Shown here in pieces: positions 33,195 through 47,037 of a stretch of 64,000 bases of DNA. The position numbers and the translations under genes were made by a program. The notes beneath the pieces were generated by a model, which was not told the origin of the DNA, did no database searches, and saw nothing but the letters and a program-made list of their open reading frames with translations. The DNA is from Phaseolus vulgaris. Lineage: Eukaryota; Streptophyta; Magnoliopsida; Fabales; Fabaceae. Position 1 is the stretch's first letter. Every line of letters starts with the position of its first letter. The DNA is taken from contig NC_023755.2 of assembly GCF_000499845.2 (NCBI RefSeq), positions 7,384,847 through 7,448,846 of the forward strand. The letters are read 5' to 3'.

Positions 33195-36100
33195 ATGAAA
33201 TCTGGCAGAGACAAAGAGAAACAGAACGATCGCTGCATCAGTTCGCATATGCAGACCCTCCATCGCCGTCTTCTCCATACCCTAAACCTTGGCAACAGGT
33301 CTTAACTCCCACCCCACTTTCCTCTAATTTTTTATTCCGTTTTCTTTTCAATAAATTTTCTGTCTTTTTGGTGTTTGACGAAGTGGGGCCTGAAAGTGAT
33401 TGAATTGTGTTTTTCATTTCGTGAGTTGTTGTTCTTGTTGTGATTTTATTCTTTATGAATGTTCTTTGTGAATGCAGACATTTTGATGAGAAGACAAAGA
33501 GGTGGAGGTGGCAGTGCGCCAACATTGAAGTGCAGAAAAATGTATTACGATCAATTGGTGCCTTTCTTGATTCCTTATTGGGAGATGCACGTGCAGCACG
33601 TCATGCTGTTGTTAAGGTGTATAGTTTGCTTCCTTTTCTTTTTGGGATTTTTAAGTCTAGTAAGTAGCACATATGAACCTGAATTAGGAGTTTTATTCCA
33701 GTCCATTAGACTTTCTAAATGAAATGTACATATCTATACTTGTGAAACTTATAGTTCTTTTTATGAATTTGCTTGAGTCAATTGCACTCAGCATTCTTAC
33801 GAAGTTAAGATTATATTTTTGTCGGTGAATTAATTACAATGAATTATTACTAGTATAAATAAATAAATCGAAGAAAGCATTGCACTGGGGCAGTTTGGTC
33901 TGAGAAAAAAAATTATGTTTTCATTTTTATTTTCACTTTGTTTCCTGTTTTCTGATCTTTATACAAGAAAAGGTGAAAACAAAAAAAAAAAACATTAAAA
34001 GGTTGTTTTTACGTGTCCTGTATTTTGAAAACAGTAGACATAGTGAAAACAGATAATGTTTTCACAGACCAAACTGATACTTTTTGAAAATAGTTACAAA
34101 TGTAAATTCCTACTCATAATTTGTGTAGAATGATTTGATATAAATAAATTGGTCTGATATTTTCAAATAACAATGAAGTATGTGCTTTCCTAAATTGCTT
34201 TACTTCCTCAGGAATCTGTTCCTGATATTTTGGGAGCATTATTATGGATTCTTCAATGCAAAAGTGAGGCCTTACTAAGCATGGCATCAACTGTTGCAGT
34301 TAAGTTAGTTAGTGTTCTGCCCAATCCATTATTGCAATCACATATGTTGGATCTTGTTTATTGTCTATCATCCTTGCTATCTTCACATCAAGTAGAAGTT
34401 GCTATACCCTGTGCTACCGCTTTGAATTTTGTAATCTCAAATTTGAGTGCTACAAGTGAGAAGGAAGTTATGGAAGCACTGAAAGAAATGGAGACTTCCT
34501 TTCAAATTTTTGGAAATATAAAAGATTTTGCTGAAGGTGCAAAGAAAATTGAGTATTTTGAAGAGATGACTTTACTTTTGAGCACTATACTGTGGCGCTG
34601 GCCTCCGTCTAGGTTCCCTGTTTGTAATGATGTAATACTTATGAAAGGTTTAGCAAACATCCATACAAAGACAGATAGTTCTACTAAACTAGCACTTCTA
34701 AAGTTGTACACGTCTATAGGTATTAAAATATCACTCTGCTCTCCATTACAACCGAAACACTTTTCCTTGTTATCATCTATTCTCTAGACCAACTATTTTC
34801 TATTGTTGTTACCAGCTTTATGTGATTCTGCAGCAAGAAAACTTATAGAGGATGAAGAAGTATTTCCACAAATGTTTGTGCAGGCAATGGGAAAATCAAA
34901 CCCTCATGCTATTCGGATAGAGGGGTTTAGGCTTGCTCAATGCCTATTGGTAACATTTCATTGTTCTATAAGATGACCACTGTAATATAAAGTATTGCTC
35001 CTAACAAAGATTGGTTTTTATCTGTCCAGAGATCCCAAGATAATTGTTTAAAAGTGGTTGATTTGTGTGGTGAAGCTCTTGTTGAGGCCATAATTTGTGG
35101 AATGACAGAAACTAGGCTGAGTTCTAAAAAAATTGGAAACAACCATGGGTCTTTGTCAGTGGAAGCATGCCAGTTGGCTCTAATAACTCGCTGGGCTGGT
35201 GATCATCATACCAATTTTTGGAAACAAGGAATTGATAGAGTCCTTCTTAATCTTCTGATTGAAAATATTCAAGACCAATTGTTTGAACCTGTCTTGTCAT
35301 TGGAAAAACAAATATATATTGCAAAAGAGGGATTGAAAGGCAATTATCATCTTGGTATTAGGAGTTATCTGTGGGACATTCTTGGGTGGCTTACAATTCA
35401 CTGTGGAGAAAATTTAAACCCTTGTACTCATGGTAGTGAGCTCTGCATCAACTTACTAATTACATGTGCATGGTAAATTGTATTCCTTCCATTATCATTT
35501 CTTGATGGATTTAACATGTGTATATCCTATGTCTCAGTTTCTTGCTACTGCTGTTGATTATATTTCTGTAAATTTTCAGCTGACCTTTTATTTCACCTGT
35601 TGATGCTTGCCAAATTCACTAATTCTAATTTTCCCTTTCTCTATAGCTTGAGTTTTGTGGATACACTTGAAAAATGGTGCAGAATTTGTCAAAAGGATAT
35701 TGATGATCATTTTCAAAGTGAACCAGTATTAAGGGCTGTTCTAATGATGATTCATTCTCCATGCAATTCCATCTCCTCACACACTAGATTCTTATTATCT
35801 GATGTACTAAAGGTGAAAGGCATGCCATGTTTGAAAAGCTTACTACATACTCTAGATTATACATCATCCCTGGAAAGCTATGGATCATTTGATAAACTTC
35901 AACTGGTTGTTAATTTAATTGGGTTTACTTGTCTTTCAAGTTTACCAGAGTACCAAAGATGTATCATTGAGAGCAAAGGGATAAAGGTGATTGTTCTTCT
36001 TCTGAAACGGTGCTTAGATAATGACATTCATATTGAAAGGCAGAGCTTTATTCCTCATTTGCATACAACATGCCATGAAAGGTCTTGTTGCTGTTTTGAC

Positions 36101-39100
36101 AAAGGAGATTGGGAAGGTTCCAATGTTCTCTTATTTTATAGTTTGTTGGGCTTAACTGAAATTCTTCATCAGTGTGACCTTTTACGAGAGAATCCTCAGC
36201 AATTTTCTAGAGAGGTGACAAACATTAGTCCACAGTTAGTTAGCAAACTTCAAGAGATCTGTAAAAGCAGCTCTTTCAGTCCTGGTGTGAGATGGTATGT
36301 TTCTTATCTTCTAACTTATTTTGGATATTACGGTTTCCCAACTGAATTAGCCAAAAGGATTGGGAAATCTCTCAATATGGAAGAATACTCAGATATGAAG
36401 CTTGTTCTAGCAAAGGGGGAATCTCTGAGTGTTCATGCTGTTATTCTTGCTGTTCGATGTCCATCACTACTGCCTCCTCAATTATTACCTTGTAGGAAGA
36501 GTTCTAAAGAGATAGCAGATAATTTTGTTAGAGAGACCATGAGAGAAGTTCGATTATCTTCTCATGTTGATTATGAAGCATTGGTATTGTTGTTGGAATA
36601 TGTGTACTTGGGATGCTTACATGGCAGTGAAGAAACAGCAAAGAAGCTAAAAATTCTCGCTAAGCGCTGCAATCTACAACCTTTGTTCCAAATGCTTCAC
36701 AGACATCGTCCAAAGTGGGGCTTACCTTTCCCCAGCTTCAATCTTACTTCATCTTTTGGTTTAGCTGGAAGTTGTTTTTCGTATGGTTTGCTTCGTGATA
36801 AACTTCTTATAAATATCTTGAAATTGCTCATGATTGTTGTAATCTTTCATTTTCTTTTTCATTTATGTCCATTTCCATCTTTCATTCCCACAAAATTCAG
36901 TGTATTAATTCACACACACATATACTTATATAGCAGCCTTTCAATTTAATAGTTTTTTAGATTGATTCAGTGCTTTTAAAATGAGTTAATTTTCTGAAAA
37001 GACTATTGAAGTTGGATGCAGTTGCTAAATGCAATTGTATTATCAAGTATACTGAGGCAACTAGTTGTTAAATTTACTAATTGGAGCTTTCTTAGTGATT
37101 AAATATTTACGGACTTTGTGGTTTTAGGGCAATTGAAATGTTTATACTTTCTATGCAATGAGGAATAGTAACATTGGCATTGCTAACATTTGTTTGCAAA
37201 GTTTGGGATAGAAATTCTGATTTTTCTCAATCTATTTTCAGGGATGTCATATTGGCAGCTAAATCAAATGAGCTTGTCAGGTGGACTTGCAATATTTGTT
37301 CTAACACAGTGCCCCATATGCATGTTCACAAAGTTATATTGCAGTCTGGTTGTGATTATCTACAAGGTTTGTTCCGGTCAGGAATGCAAGAAAGGTGATT
37401 ATTGATCAAGATATTGATAATTGATCTATTTTACAGTTTTTCTGGTTTACAAATGATGAAAAGCTTTGCGTTTTATTCAAACTGTAGCTCATGAAAATTG
37501 AACATGTACATGGTCAAAAGTCAAAAGGCAGACATGCATGGGTGCTCTACTACTTATTCTTTGTTGACCAACATCTATGTAACCTGTTATTGGTTAAACT
37601 CCGATCAAGGCTGATAGAACACTTGAGCAGAATGTAGGTGAAAAAGTGATCAGAATAGAAGGGTGCTGAGTTGGCAAATTCTATTAAGAGAGTGTAGGAT
37701 GGGAATATAGGAGAATGTGGGATAGTAGGAGTCAGTTAGGAGCATTAGCATACACTCTGGTCTTGCTGTAATGAGCTTAGGCTCTGGTTTTCATTAAATA
37801 TTTCAGTATATTTTCTTGAGAGTTCTATTAATTGGTCCAACCTACTGGATCCAATTTCCCAATGCCCCCAAAAGTGACAAACAAAGTTTAGTTTTTGGAG
37901 GATTTCAGAAAGTCTTTGCTCATTGAAATGGCAAGTTGTGGGGAGAAGTTTCACCACTTACACCAATGGCCTAAGAGGCAATTTAATTTAATTTTGGGAG
38001 ATGATGAGGTCACAAATAGAAAAGGAGAGGAAGATTTGGAGTGTAGAACTTTGAGTCTGTGTTGGTTGTTTCATGGTATCCTTGATGATATAACAACTAT
38101 GGGGATTGAAGGAATATTGAAGGGGTCACAGTAATGATGATGGTGGATAGTGGGGCATTGCATAACTTCATTTTTCCATAAGTAATGATTTTTCTCGAGA
38201 TCCTTGTTACAACTCATGAAATGGGAATACAACTAAAGGTATTTGTTCCAATCTTTACGTTCAATTGGAGGGAATTGACATCACTATAGATGCTCAGTCT
38301 TGATTTGGATGTGACCATAGGGGTGTTGTGGTTGAAAGACTAGGAAAAGTGGAAATGAATTGGGGGAAAATGACTTTTAAATTTGTGCACCATGAAAGTC
38401 CAGTTTTACTACAAGGGTTTTCTACTAATGGTGTGAGGTCTGTTAGGGGTCCAAAATCTTTCCGGTTTTGAAGGAAGTCAATGATGGAAAACCTGAAAAT
38501 GGGGGATGAGTTGCAAATGTATTTATGACAACTGTTGATCTAAACTTAAACTCATTTCAGCAGAAAGAAATTTTCTAGGGGTGTTCAAGAAGGTGATGAG
38601 GTTACTCCGAAAGGGGATATTGAACATGTGATTGAATTGGAAGTTGGTAAGGGTCTGTGAATGTTAGCTTGGACCATTATCCACTTCTGCACAAAATGAG
38701 ATTGAAAATCAGGTTACTGATTTACTACAACAGGGGGCAATTGACATAGCTCAAATCAGTGATATTGGTTAAGAAAAAAGACTCTTGTTAGCTTATGTGT
38801 GTTTTAGTAAGGTAACAATTCTTGACAAGTATCTCATCCTTGTAGTGGGTGAACTTTTAGATGAATTAAATGAAACTTGTTATTTCTCAACATTGGATCT
38901 CAAATCTGATTACCAAATTCAAGCGTGAGAACTTGACATCCATAAAATGGCATTCAGGACGTATGAATTTGGCTTGATGGCTGCTTCAACTACTTTTCAA
39001 TCTACAAATTCTCAAAACTTATTTAAGGAGGTTGGTGTGTGTCTATTTTTTTGACATCCTTGTGTATGGCAAGTGTATTTATTGCACATTCAGCAAGTGT

Positions 39101-42100
39101 TACAATTGTTGCAGAATAATTACTATGTAGCCAACAAGAAGAAATATACCTTTTGGAGGAAAAAAGTGGAGAATTTGGGTCATTATCAAGAGTTAATATT
39201 AAGAAGTGAGTTTAAATTTAACTCATCTTCACAAAATGGACTTATAAGATGCAGATTGCCTCCACTTATATACTGTAAATTGATAGTTGATGCGGAATCT
39301 CTAACACACTTCTCTCACATCGAAGTGCGTGGGACTAGACATTTGTATAGAAGCCCAATAGCGGGTGGCACGATAGGTGCATCAAATCTCACTAGGATAG
39401 ACTCTGATATCATATATTAAGAAGTGAGTTTAAATCTAACGTATCCTTACAAAACCGACTTGTAAGGTGAGAATTTCCCCCATTTATAGAGTGTAAATTG
39501 GTCTTATCTCTAGTCGATGTAAGATTTCCAACATACCTTCTCAAGCCGAGACATAGACATCTCGTGCGTGAGACTAGATATTTATGGTTGGTCTGATAGT
39601 GACTTGATAGTAGGTGGCAGGATAGACCCAACAAATTTTGCTAGGATAGACTCTGATATAATATTTGGAAGTGAGTTTAAGTCTAACTCATCCTCACAAA
39701 ATCGACTTGTAAGATAAGGATTATCCCCACTTATATATTATAAATTGGTAGTCGATGTGGGATCTCCAACACACCTTTCATGCTGAGGCATGAACATCTC
39801 ATGCGTGGAACTAGATAATTGTGGGTGGTTTCGTAGTGGTCCGATCGCTAGGGGCACGATAGGCCCATCAAAACTCACTTGAATAGACTGATGTTGTATT
39901 AGAAAGTGAGTTTAAGCCTAACTCATCTTAACAAAACCGGCTTATAAGGTGGAGATTGTCCCATTTATATACTATAATTTGACCTTATCTCTACTTTATG
40001 AGATCTTCAATAGTTACCATGAATCCTGCTAAAGTGAGAAGTGTGTTGGAGTGACCAATCCTTCATAATGTCAAAGGTTGAAGAGGGTTTTCGGGGTTTA
40101 CCAGTTATTATAGGAAGTTCATGTATGGGTATGGGAAATTAGCTTAGCTATTGGCTGAGCTAACTAAGAAGGATAGTTTTTGTTGGGGTACAAATCCTCT
40201 CTCAGTATTTGAAGCCTTAAAAGAGGCTCTTACTTTTGCTCCGATATTGGCTCTTCTTGACTTTTATGAAATTGAGTACAATGGTTGCGATAAAGGAATT
40301 GGAGTTGTGCTAATGTAAGGGGGCAGACCTATTTCTATTTTTGTAAGGCTCTTGTCAATAGAAATTTATCAAACTTAGTATAAGAGAGAATTAATGGCTT
40401 TGGTACTATAAGTTCAACATTGGTGGCATTATCTCACTGGAAGAAATTTTGTTGTCTTAACAGATCAGAAGAGCCTAAGAACTTACTGCAACAAAGAGTG
40501 GTTAGTTGTAATCAACAACTTTGGATTTCAAAGCTACTGGGTTACAATTTTAAGGTGGTTTATAAACTAGGTCCAGAAAACAAGGCGGTGATGCCTTGTT
40601 GCATGTTGATGGGGAGAGAGATTACAAGTTGTTGTTTGCTTCCTCCCATTTGGGAACAAGAAGAAGAGTTGTGACATGAAGTACTAGCTGATCCAGCTAA
40701 AACGCATTATGGAAGACTTGAAATGTGTAGCAGTGCTAGACTTGGGTTTAGCTTACAAAGAGACATTATACAGCATAAAGGGAGGCTAGTAATTTCCTCA
40801 TCCCCTGCTTTAATTCCTTTACTTTTGAAAGAATTTCACACTACACATATGGGGAATACTCTGGGTTTTTGAGGACATATTAAGGGATAACAGGAAGCTT
40901 ATATTGGCTTGGTATGAAGAAGAGGATTCAAGAATTTGTGAGCGAATGTGATACTTATCGATGTCAACAGTACGATGCTGCCTCACCATATAGGTTACTA
41001 CAACCTTTACTGTTATCCTAGTAGTGGTTGATTATCTGTTTAAGTTTGCACATTTTATTTACTTAAACATTCATATGCAGGAAAGAGTGTTGCTGTTGTG
41101 TTTGCGTGAGAAGTGGTGAGGTTACCTGGAATCCAAAATCCATCCTTAGTGATCAAGACCCATTGTTTGTCAGTGTCTTTTGGCAGGAATTGTTCAAGGT
41201 GCAGAGGACTATATTGAAAATGTCATCCCCCTACGATCTAGAAATTGACATACAAACAGAAGTGATAAATAGATGTTTGGAAACTTATTTACTTTGGTTT
41301 ACTTCAAAGTAACCTAGAAGTTGTTCAAAGTGGTTTACTTGGGCTGAATTTTAGCAATATAGTACATATCATATCTCTACTGGTATGACCCCATTTAAGG
41401 TTGTTTATGGAAGAAAACCACCATCATTATGCTATTCTTTCTGGGTGAAAGTAGAAGCTGTGGCACAAGATTTACAGGATAGGGATGAAGCTTTGTTGTT
41501 TGAAGTATAATTTGAGTAAATCATAAGAACAGATGAAAAATATGCTGACAAAAGGTGTAGGATGCAGTCATTTGAAGTGGGGGAGTGGGTATGAACAAAG
41601 AATCTGTGGCATGTTGCATGATTGAAAGCTTTCCCCTTGATTTTTGGTCCTTTTGAGGTGATCGAAAATTAGGAGAATTGGCTTATAAATAGCAGTTGCC
41701 TCCTTATAAGGTCCATTATGTGTTTCACGTGTCTCAACTAAGAAGGGCTATTGGAGAGTACACTAATTGGAGGTGGAACTTGATGACCACTTTGAACCTG
41801 AGCATGTTGAGCAGTAGAATTGTTATATAGAACAATTGCCCAATCAAACAATTTTTGGTGCAATGGAAAGGTTTGCTATTGAGGATACTACATGGGATTT
41901 TATGGTCCTTTTGAGGTGATCGAAAAAGTTAGGAGAATTGGCTTATAAATAGCAGTTGCCTCCTTATAAGGTCCATTATGTGTTTCACGTGTCTCAACTA
42001 AGAAGGGCTATTGGAGAGTACACTAATTGGAGGTGGAACTTGATGACCACTTTGAACCTGAGCATGTTGAACAGTAGAATTGTTATATAGAACAATTGCC

Positions 42101-43368
42101 CAATCAAACAATTTTTGGTGCAATGGAAAGGTTTGCTATTGAGGATACTACATGGGAAGAGGAGCATAATTTGTGCAGTCAATTTCCTCATCTCAACCTA
42201 GAGGACAAGGTTGCTCCGTTAGTGGGAGGAAGTGATAGAACACTGGACCAGATTGTAGGCCAAAATGTTGAGACCCAAAACTTGGAAAGTGTAAACGGGT
42301 AAAGAATAGAGCAGAATAGAAGGGTTCTGAGTTGGGAAATTCGGTTAGGGGAGTGTAGAATGGGAATATAGAAGAATGTGGGATAGTGGAATCACTTAAG
42401 ATTTGGGTTTGTGTTCAGCGAGAAGATTATTCTCTTAGGAGCGTAAGCTATGGTCTCGTTGTAAGGAGCTTAGGCTCTGTTTTTCATTAAATAATATGCC
42501 CTTTTCAGTATATTTATTGAGAGTTCTATAAAAAGCCTGATAAGAACCTTGGAGCCCAAGGACTTGGAAACACTGCACTAAAACTTCTAATGTGGGAATC
42601 AACTCTCACCCCATACCTTGCGATTATAGATAAAGATTGATATGTTTTTCTTCACAAACATATTCTAACTATCCTTTGGAAACTCACTAATGGTATTCTT
42701 GAGCCCTTGGTTGGAAGTGACGTGCAATCATTTTTGTTATCATAATGGTTTGCATTGTTATGTTCTTCCATGTTAACTTCATTTCAACTCTCAGTTTGTC
42801 TAGGATATCCTTGGAAATCAGGTGCAAGAATTTTTCATTTCTAATGAGACACTTTGCAAGCCTCTTTGCTTTAATTTTTGTTTCCTTCTACACTTGGATT
42901 CTGTCTCCTATTGGTCTCTCTTAAATATTATTCATTCATTGTTGCAGTCATTCACAAGTAATAAAAGTTGATATTAGCTGGCAAGCATTGATTAAACTAG
43001 TGCAGTGGTTTTATTCTGATGAGCTACCTGATCCTCCCTCTGGATGCTTGTGGGATAATATGGATGATAAAGAAAAGCTATTTAATCTACAACCATATGT
43101 GGAGCTTTATTGGCTTTCTGAGTTCTGGATTTTGGAAAATATTCAGGAAGCTTGCTGGAATGTTATTATGTCTTGTCTTGATTCTTCCTGGCGGTTGTCC
43201 ATTAAAATAATCAAAATGGCTTATAATTTATCTTTGTGGAAGTTAGTTGATATTTCGGCAAATCTCATGGCTCCTTCATATCGTCTATTACGAGATTCTG
43301 GTGAACTAGAAGAATTTGATGATGCGCTAGTTCACTTGATTTATTCTGCTTCTATTCAACTTAACTAA
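33195..43368 (+). CDS. ARM-repeat, double BTB/POZ protein (At1g04390-like), eight exons
   Basis: Joining GT-AG exons 33195-33298, 33478-33616, 34212-34719, 34816-34949, 35030-35472, 35647-36780, 37242-37394 and 42948-43368 gives 3036 nt in one frame, 1011 residues and a TAA stop. Residues 1-80 hold the basic start and a Trp-rich RWRWQCANIEVQKNVL. About 80-650 are alpha-helical armadillo-like repeats (MASTVAVKLVSVLPNPLLQ, LDLVYCLSSLLSSHQVEVAI). A first BTB fold begins near 689 (YSDMKLVLAKGESLSVHAVI) and a second near 820 (SDVILAAKSNELV, then HMHVHKVILQSGCDYLQGLF). The layout matches the plant protein annotated as BTB/POZ At1g04390. BTB proteins of this kind are candidate CUL3 E3-ligase adaptors, but no partner is shown. 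Intron 7 is 5.55 kb because of a retroelement, yet both splice sites look intact. A possible intron in the 3-prime leader ends near 43836. Confidence 0.93.
39204..40015. repeat. Tandem repeat (units about 218-247 bp, 3.5 copies) inserted in reverse transcriptase
   Basis: Units start AAGTGAGTTTAA at 39204, 39422, 39669 and 39904; the last is cut at about 115 bp. Shared words include GACTTGTAAGGT, CTCATGCGTG/CTCGTGCGTG, GGCACGATAGG and ACTAGGATAGACTCTGATAT. The block interrupts the pol frame between a Gly-His codon pair (39177-39182) and MNPAKVRSVLE (from 40019). AGTTA occurs on both sides (39191-39195 and 40010-40014), consistent with a 5-bp target duplication. I recall this as a common repeat type in Phaseoleae intergenic DNA. 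Confidence 0.75.
41643..42157 (+). repeat. 258-260 bp direct tandem duplication at the chromodomain end of the element
   Basis: GGTCCTTTTGAGGTGATCGA occurs at 41646 and 41904, and GAGGATACTACATGGGA at 41881 and 42141. The copies are nearly identical over the whole unit apart from a few changes, so this duplication is much younger than the element around it. Confidence 0.85.
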
Positions 43369-45960
43369 GAAAGCAAAAATTGCTTTAGGTGATTCAATAC
43401 TCAAGATGATTCATAGCGCAGGAGATTCTCGAGGCATATACTAACTCTTTGTAGGAGCTACGAATTGTCAAGTATGGTATGCTGACATTTCTGTCTCATT
43501 ATTTTTAATATTTTTAATTTTCTAGGTTCTAAAATTACTTCTAGAATTTTGATATGAATCCCATAACTTTTTGTTTTCTGCTTTTTCATTAAAATCTGAA
43601 AAGAAAAATCCGCATAATTAGTGACATTAAAAAATTTCTATACCATGTGCTATTCTTCCTTCCGTTTCCCTTGTCAATATTTATTTTTCATTTTGCTCTT
43701 GCTTACTGGTTTTTCTGAGCTGACAGCTCTATACCCTCTTTTTTAAATGAGTGAAAGAAAAGCTATATTCGAACAAAGGTTTATGACCAGGTGATTTGTT
43801 AATAACTGTTGGTCTCTTCTATATATTGATTGTAGGCATCAGAAGGACTTGGGATGAGGCTTGCTCCATGATTCAAAGCAAGTAAAACAATTTGTTGTGG
43901 TGGAGGTTAGAGAAAACTTGTTGCTCGTTGAAGAAATATAATGTTTGGTCAGTTTAGAATGCTCGTATCACTTGGTAGTTCCTTAAAAAATAATTTATCA
44001 TAGTCAATTTGTATTTGCTCCCTCCTTTCTCTACTTTTTGAGGTGCTTTCTTGGATTTAAATTGCAGTTGAAGATGCCATGAATGTCATTTGATTTCTGT
44101 TCATAAACCTTTAGTTCAAAGTTCAGTCTGCAAATCATTTTTAAGTAATTCATGAGTTCCTCCATCTAATTTTTGGTAGGCATTTCTCTTTTATTTTGAA
44201 AACGCATTCTAACTAATTGTGTTTTTATGTTACTAGTAGGTATTCCTAATGCAAACAATCTGCTTTGAGAAATTTTCCATTCCAGTCCAAGTAAATTATT
44301 ACTTTGAACACTTTCTCGTCTCTTAACAACTGACAAGAAACTATTTTGTTTTTCATGAACTCTTTCCGAAAACTTCTTCACACTAAGAGTATCCCTATCA
44401 CTAATTATCTCTACTGGTTCACAGGACCACAAAATGCGCATACTTGTTCATACAATCAATGATGACCCAAACAATTAGTATCCTTTCCTCGGCAGTAAAA
44501 ACAAAAAATTTTGATACCTGTGTTTAGCTGCTTCTTCTGCTATTCAAGCTCTCGACACTTTCAAAGAGTTTTTGGGAGCAAAAAGGTACTTTCTTGGCTT
44601 TTGCAGTTGCTGACAGCAGCCATGTAACTAAACTAATAAGTCAACATTTTCCCCTCAGCTTTTCTTTGAAATGTGATTTCTTGCGTATGTGCCAAACTTT
44701 GAGCTTCTCATTCTCTCATGGTTCTTGGCTTGAACAAACAGACTAAGCCAGCTATATCTCCCGCAGACTAGGCATGTAAGCATCAACAAGGTATTCTTAA
44801 GATGAGCAAAGTCACAGAAAATTGCATCAAATTCATCTTTATTAAATTCTGCCAAGGTGCCACGTCGTAGTAGAATCAAAACTTGAAAGTGATCTTCTTG
44901 GTGGCATGTATGATGGAGCCCTACTCTCTGACCACGTCCAAGATTGCTGGAGGCATTGTCTCCTTTGCACAATAGTTACTCAAGCTGATTTTAAATGCTC
45001 TCCACCATGTGTGACACTGTATCCCAACACCATATATGATATTAGCCTCATGGATTATTTTGTATTTCAGCGTTGTAGTAGTTTTTTTTTTTCATTCTTT
45101 ATTGTTGTTCTGAGTTAGCCATGTTTATCTCCTTGAGAAAAATTAACGTTGTGTGCAGAGGTTTTTGAACTTCTCGTGAGATATCCTGTTATTTTATCTA
45201 TTTGCAGTTGAAATATTTTTCATAATTTTCTACATGCTATTTAACTTCAATTTTTTATGCTTTAGATTATATCAAGTATGTAGTGGATTGAACTACTTTG
45301 AGACATTATTTTACTAATTGATTAAATCATATTATCTATAATTTATAAAAAAAATTACATTATTATTTACAAAATAATATTTTATGTTTTCTTCCTGCAC
45401 ACCTATAATTTTTAAAATTCTGAAATTAGTTTTGACCTTTTATTCGGAAAAGGACATCGTAGATGAGTTTCTTTGACACTATTCTTCTTCTTCATTCATT
45501 TGAGACGTTAGTAGAGGGTCATTTTAGCCGTGCAGAGCAAGGTGGAGGAATAGTTGCGTTGTCGAAGTGTTGCTTGACTCTTAGAGGTAAGAATGAAGTT
45601 TTTTTTAAGAGCATGAGTTGCTATGGAGATTTTGTGATTACTGGAAATCGGGATTTGGGATTGTGTTGCGGATTGATCAATATGGAAGTGAAAATTTGAT
45701 TTCCAGTAAATCATTTTGTTTTTTTAGATGAGGGGTTGTTCCAGAAGTGAATTTTTAATAAATTGTTGACTGACAGATTTCTGAATCCAGAAGTCTAATT
45801 TCTGTTATGGATTGTTGGATCTGAAATGATTTTTTTGACTTATGGACTAGTGGATCCAGAATGATTTTTTTTACTTATGGATTGATGGATCCAAAATGTA
45901 ATGGTTTAATTTCGTTTTTTTTTATAATTTGTTTGAATTTGATGGTAAAATGTTAATTTG
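43369..45960. other. 3-prime flank of the BTB gene and unassigned DNA
   Basis: 43369-43940 is probably 3-prime untranslated sequence. 44166-44972 has two minus-strand frames (91 and 105 codons). The first contains EIISDRDTLSVKKFSERV, faintly like a retroelement integrase, but I cannot assign it. 45807-45905 holds a 35-bp unit (ATGGATTG..GGATC..AAATGATTTTTTT) repeated 2.6 times. Confidence 0.35.
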
Positions 45961-47037
45961 TAGAAGTATGAACAATAGTGAAGAATTCGAACAAGAATTA
46001 TATGACGGGGTTGATGTGTGAGACGATTTATATGATGATGATATTGAGAAGTCTTTATCCAACAAAGTAATAGATAATATATATTGAAAGGATATAAATG
46101 TACAGATGCGTTTATTACAGATGAGGTAAAGTTGAAGTTTATAAAGTATGTTTAGGTTGTTTGTTATTTGGTAAATTAAATAATTTGTTGTAGTAACTTT
46201 TGTAGATATTTCGTACTCGGGATGAGTTCTTGATGTGGGTTAGGAAAGTTGCGTTTCACTTTGGTTTTGTTATTGTGATATTGAGCTCGGATATTTCAAC
46301 TAGCAAACGAGGAAGAAAGACATTTGTATTATTAGGTTGTGAGAAAGGAGGTAAATACATGTGATATAAGAAGGATTTACAAGTTACTGAGAGTGAAAGT
46401 AGGAAATGTGATTGTCCTTTTATATTATGAGCTATCTAGTAAAGATTGGTGAAGGATGGATATTGAAATTACTTTGCGAGTCTCATAATCATGAGTTGGA
46501 AAATACGTTGGTTGGTCATCCATATGCGGGTAGGTTCACATGTAGTGAGAAATTAATGCTTATGGACATGACAGTGCAGTGAAGTCCAAAAATATTTTGC
46601 TAACAATGAAATAGCACAATATGACCATAATAAAGCAAGTTTACAATGCACGATATTTGTATAGAAAATCAAAACAAGGTGATAGAATTGTAATGCAACA
46701 ATTGATGATGTTACTTGAGCGAGATATGTATGTTCAATGGTCTAAGTTTGAAGAAGGGACAAATGTTGTGCAAGATTTATTTTGGACATACCTTGATTCA
46801 ATGAAGCTATTGAATGCCTTTAACATTGTATTGATGATGGATACAAAACTAACAAACAGGTATAGCTTGTCCTTGTTTGAAGTTGTTGGTGTTACCTCAA
46901 CAAGATTGACCTTCAATGCTGCATTTATGTTACTCGTATCAGAATGTCATCATAACTTTGTATTGGCCCTTTAGAAGCTGAGAGGTTTGTTTTTTAGAGT
47001 TGATTCATACCCAAAGGTTGTGGTCAGTGATAGACAT

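Larger units (their letters stand above)
37612..42531 (+). mobile_element. Decayed Ty3/gypsy chromodomain element within intron 7
   Basis: The LTRs run 37612-37830 and 42233-42531. Both start TGATAGAACACT and end near TCTATTA/TCTATAA. The flanks AAGGC (37607-37611) and AAAGC (42532-42536) are an imperfect target duplication. Inside, on the same strand as the gene, are a protease with VDSGALHNF (Asp codon 38146), reverse transcriptase with LDLKSDYQ near 38895, RNase H with DKGIGVVLM near 40300 and DQKSLR-like text near 40460, an integrase with SDQDPLFVSVFWQELF near 41150, and a C-terminal chromodomain-like DTTWEEEHN (about 42135-42160). Gag is largely missing, and stops and frameshifts occur throughout. 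It is inactive. Confidence 0.88.

Noticed and set aside
33137..33403. 88-codon frame overlapping BTB exon 1
   Set aside because: Shadow frame; the ATG at 33195 in another frame joins the eight-exon coding sequence.
44166..44972. Minus-strand frames of 91 and 105 codons, one with an ISDRD motif
   Set aside because: Faint integrase-like text only; no colinear neighbouring domains, so not called as an element.
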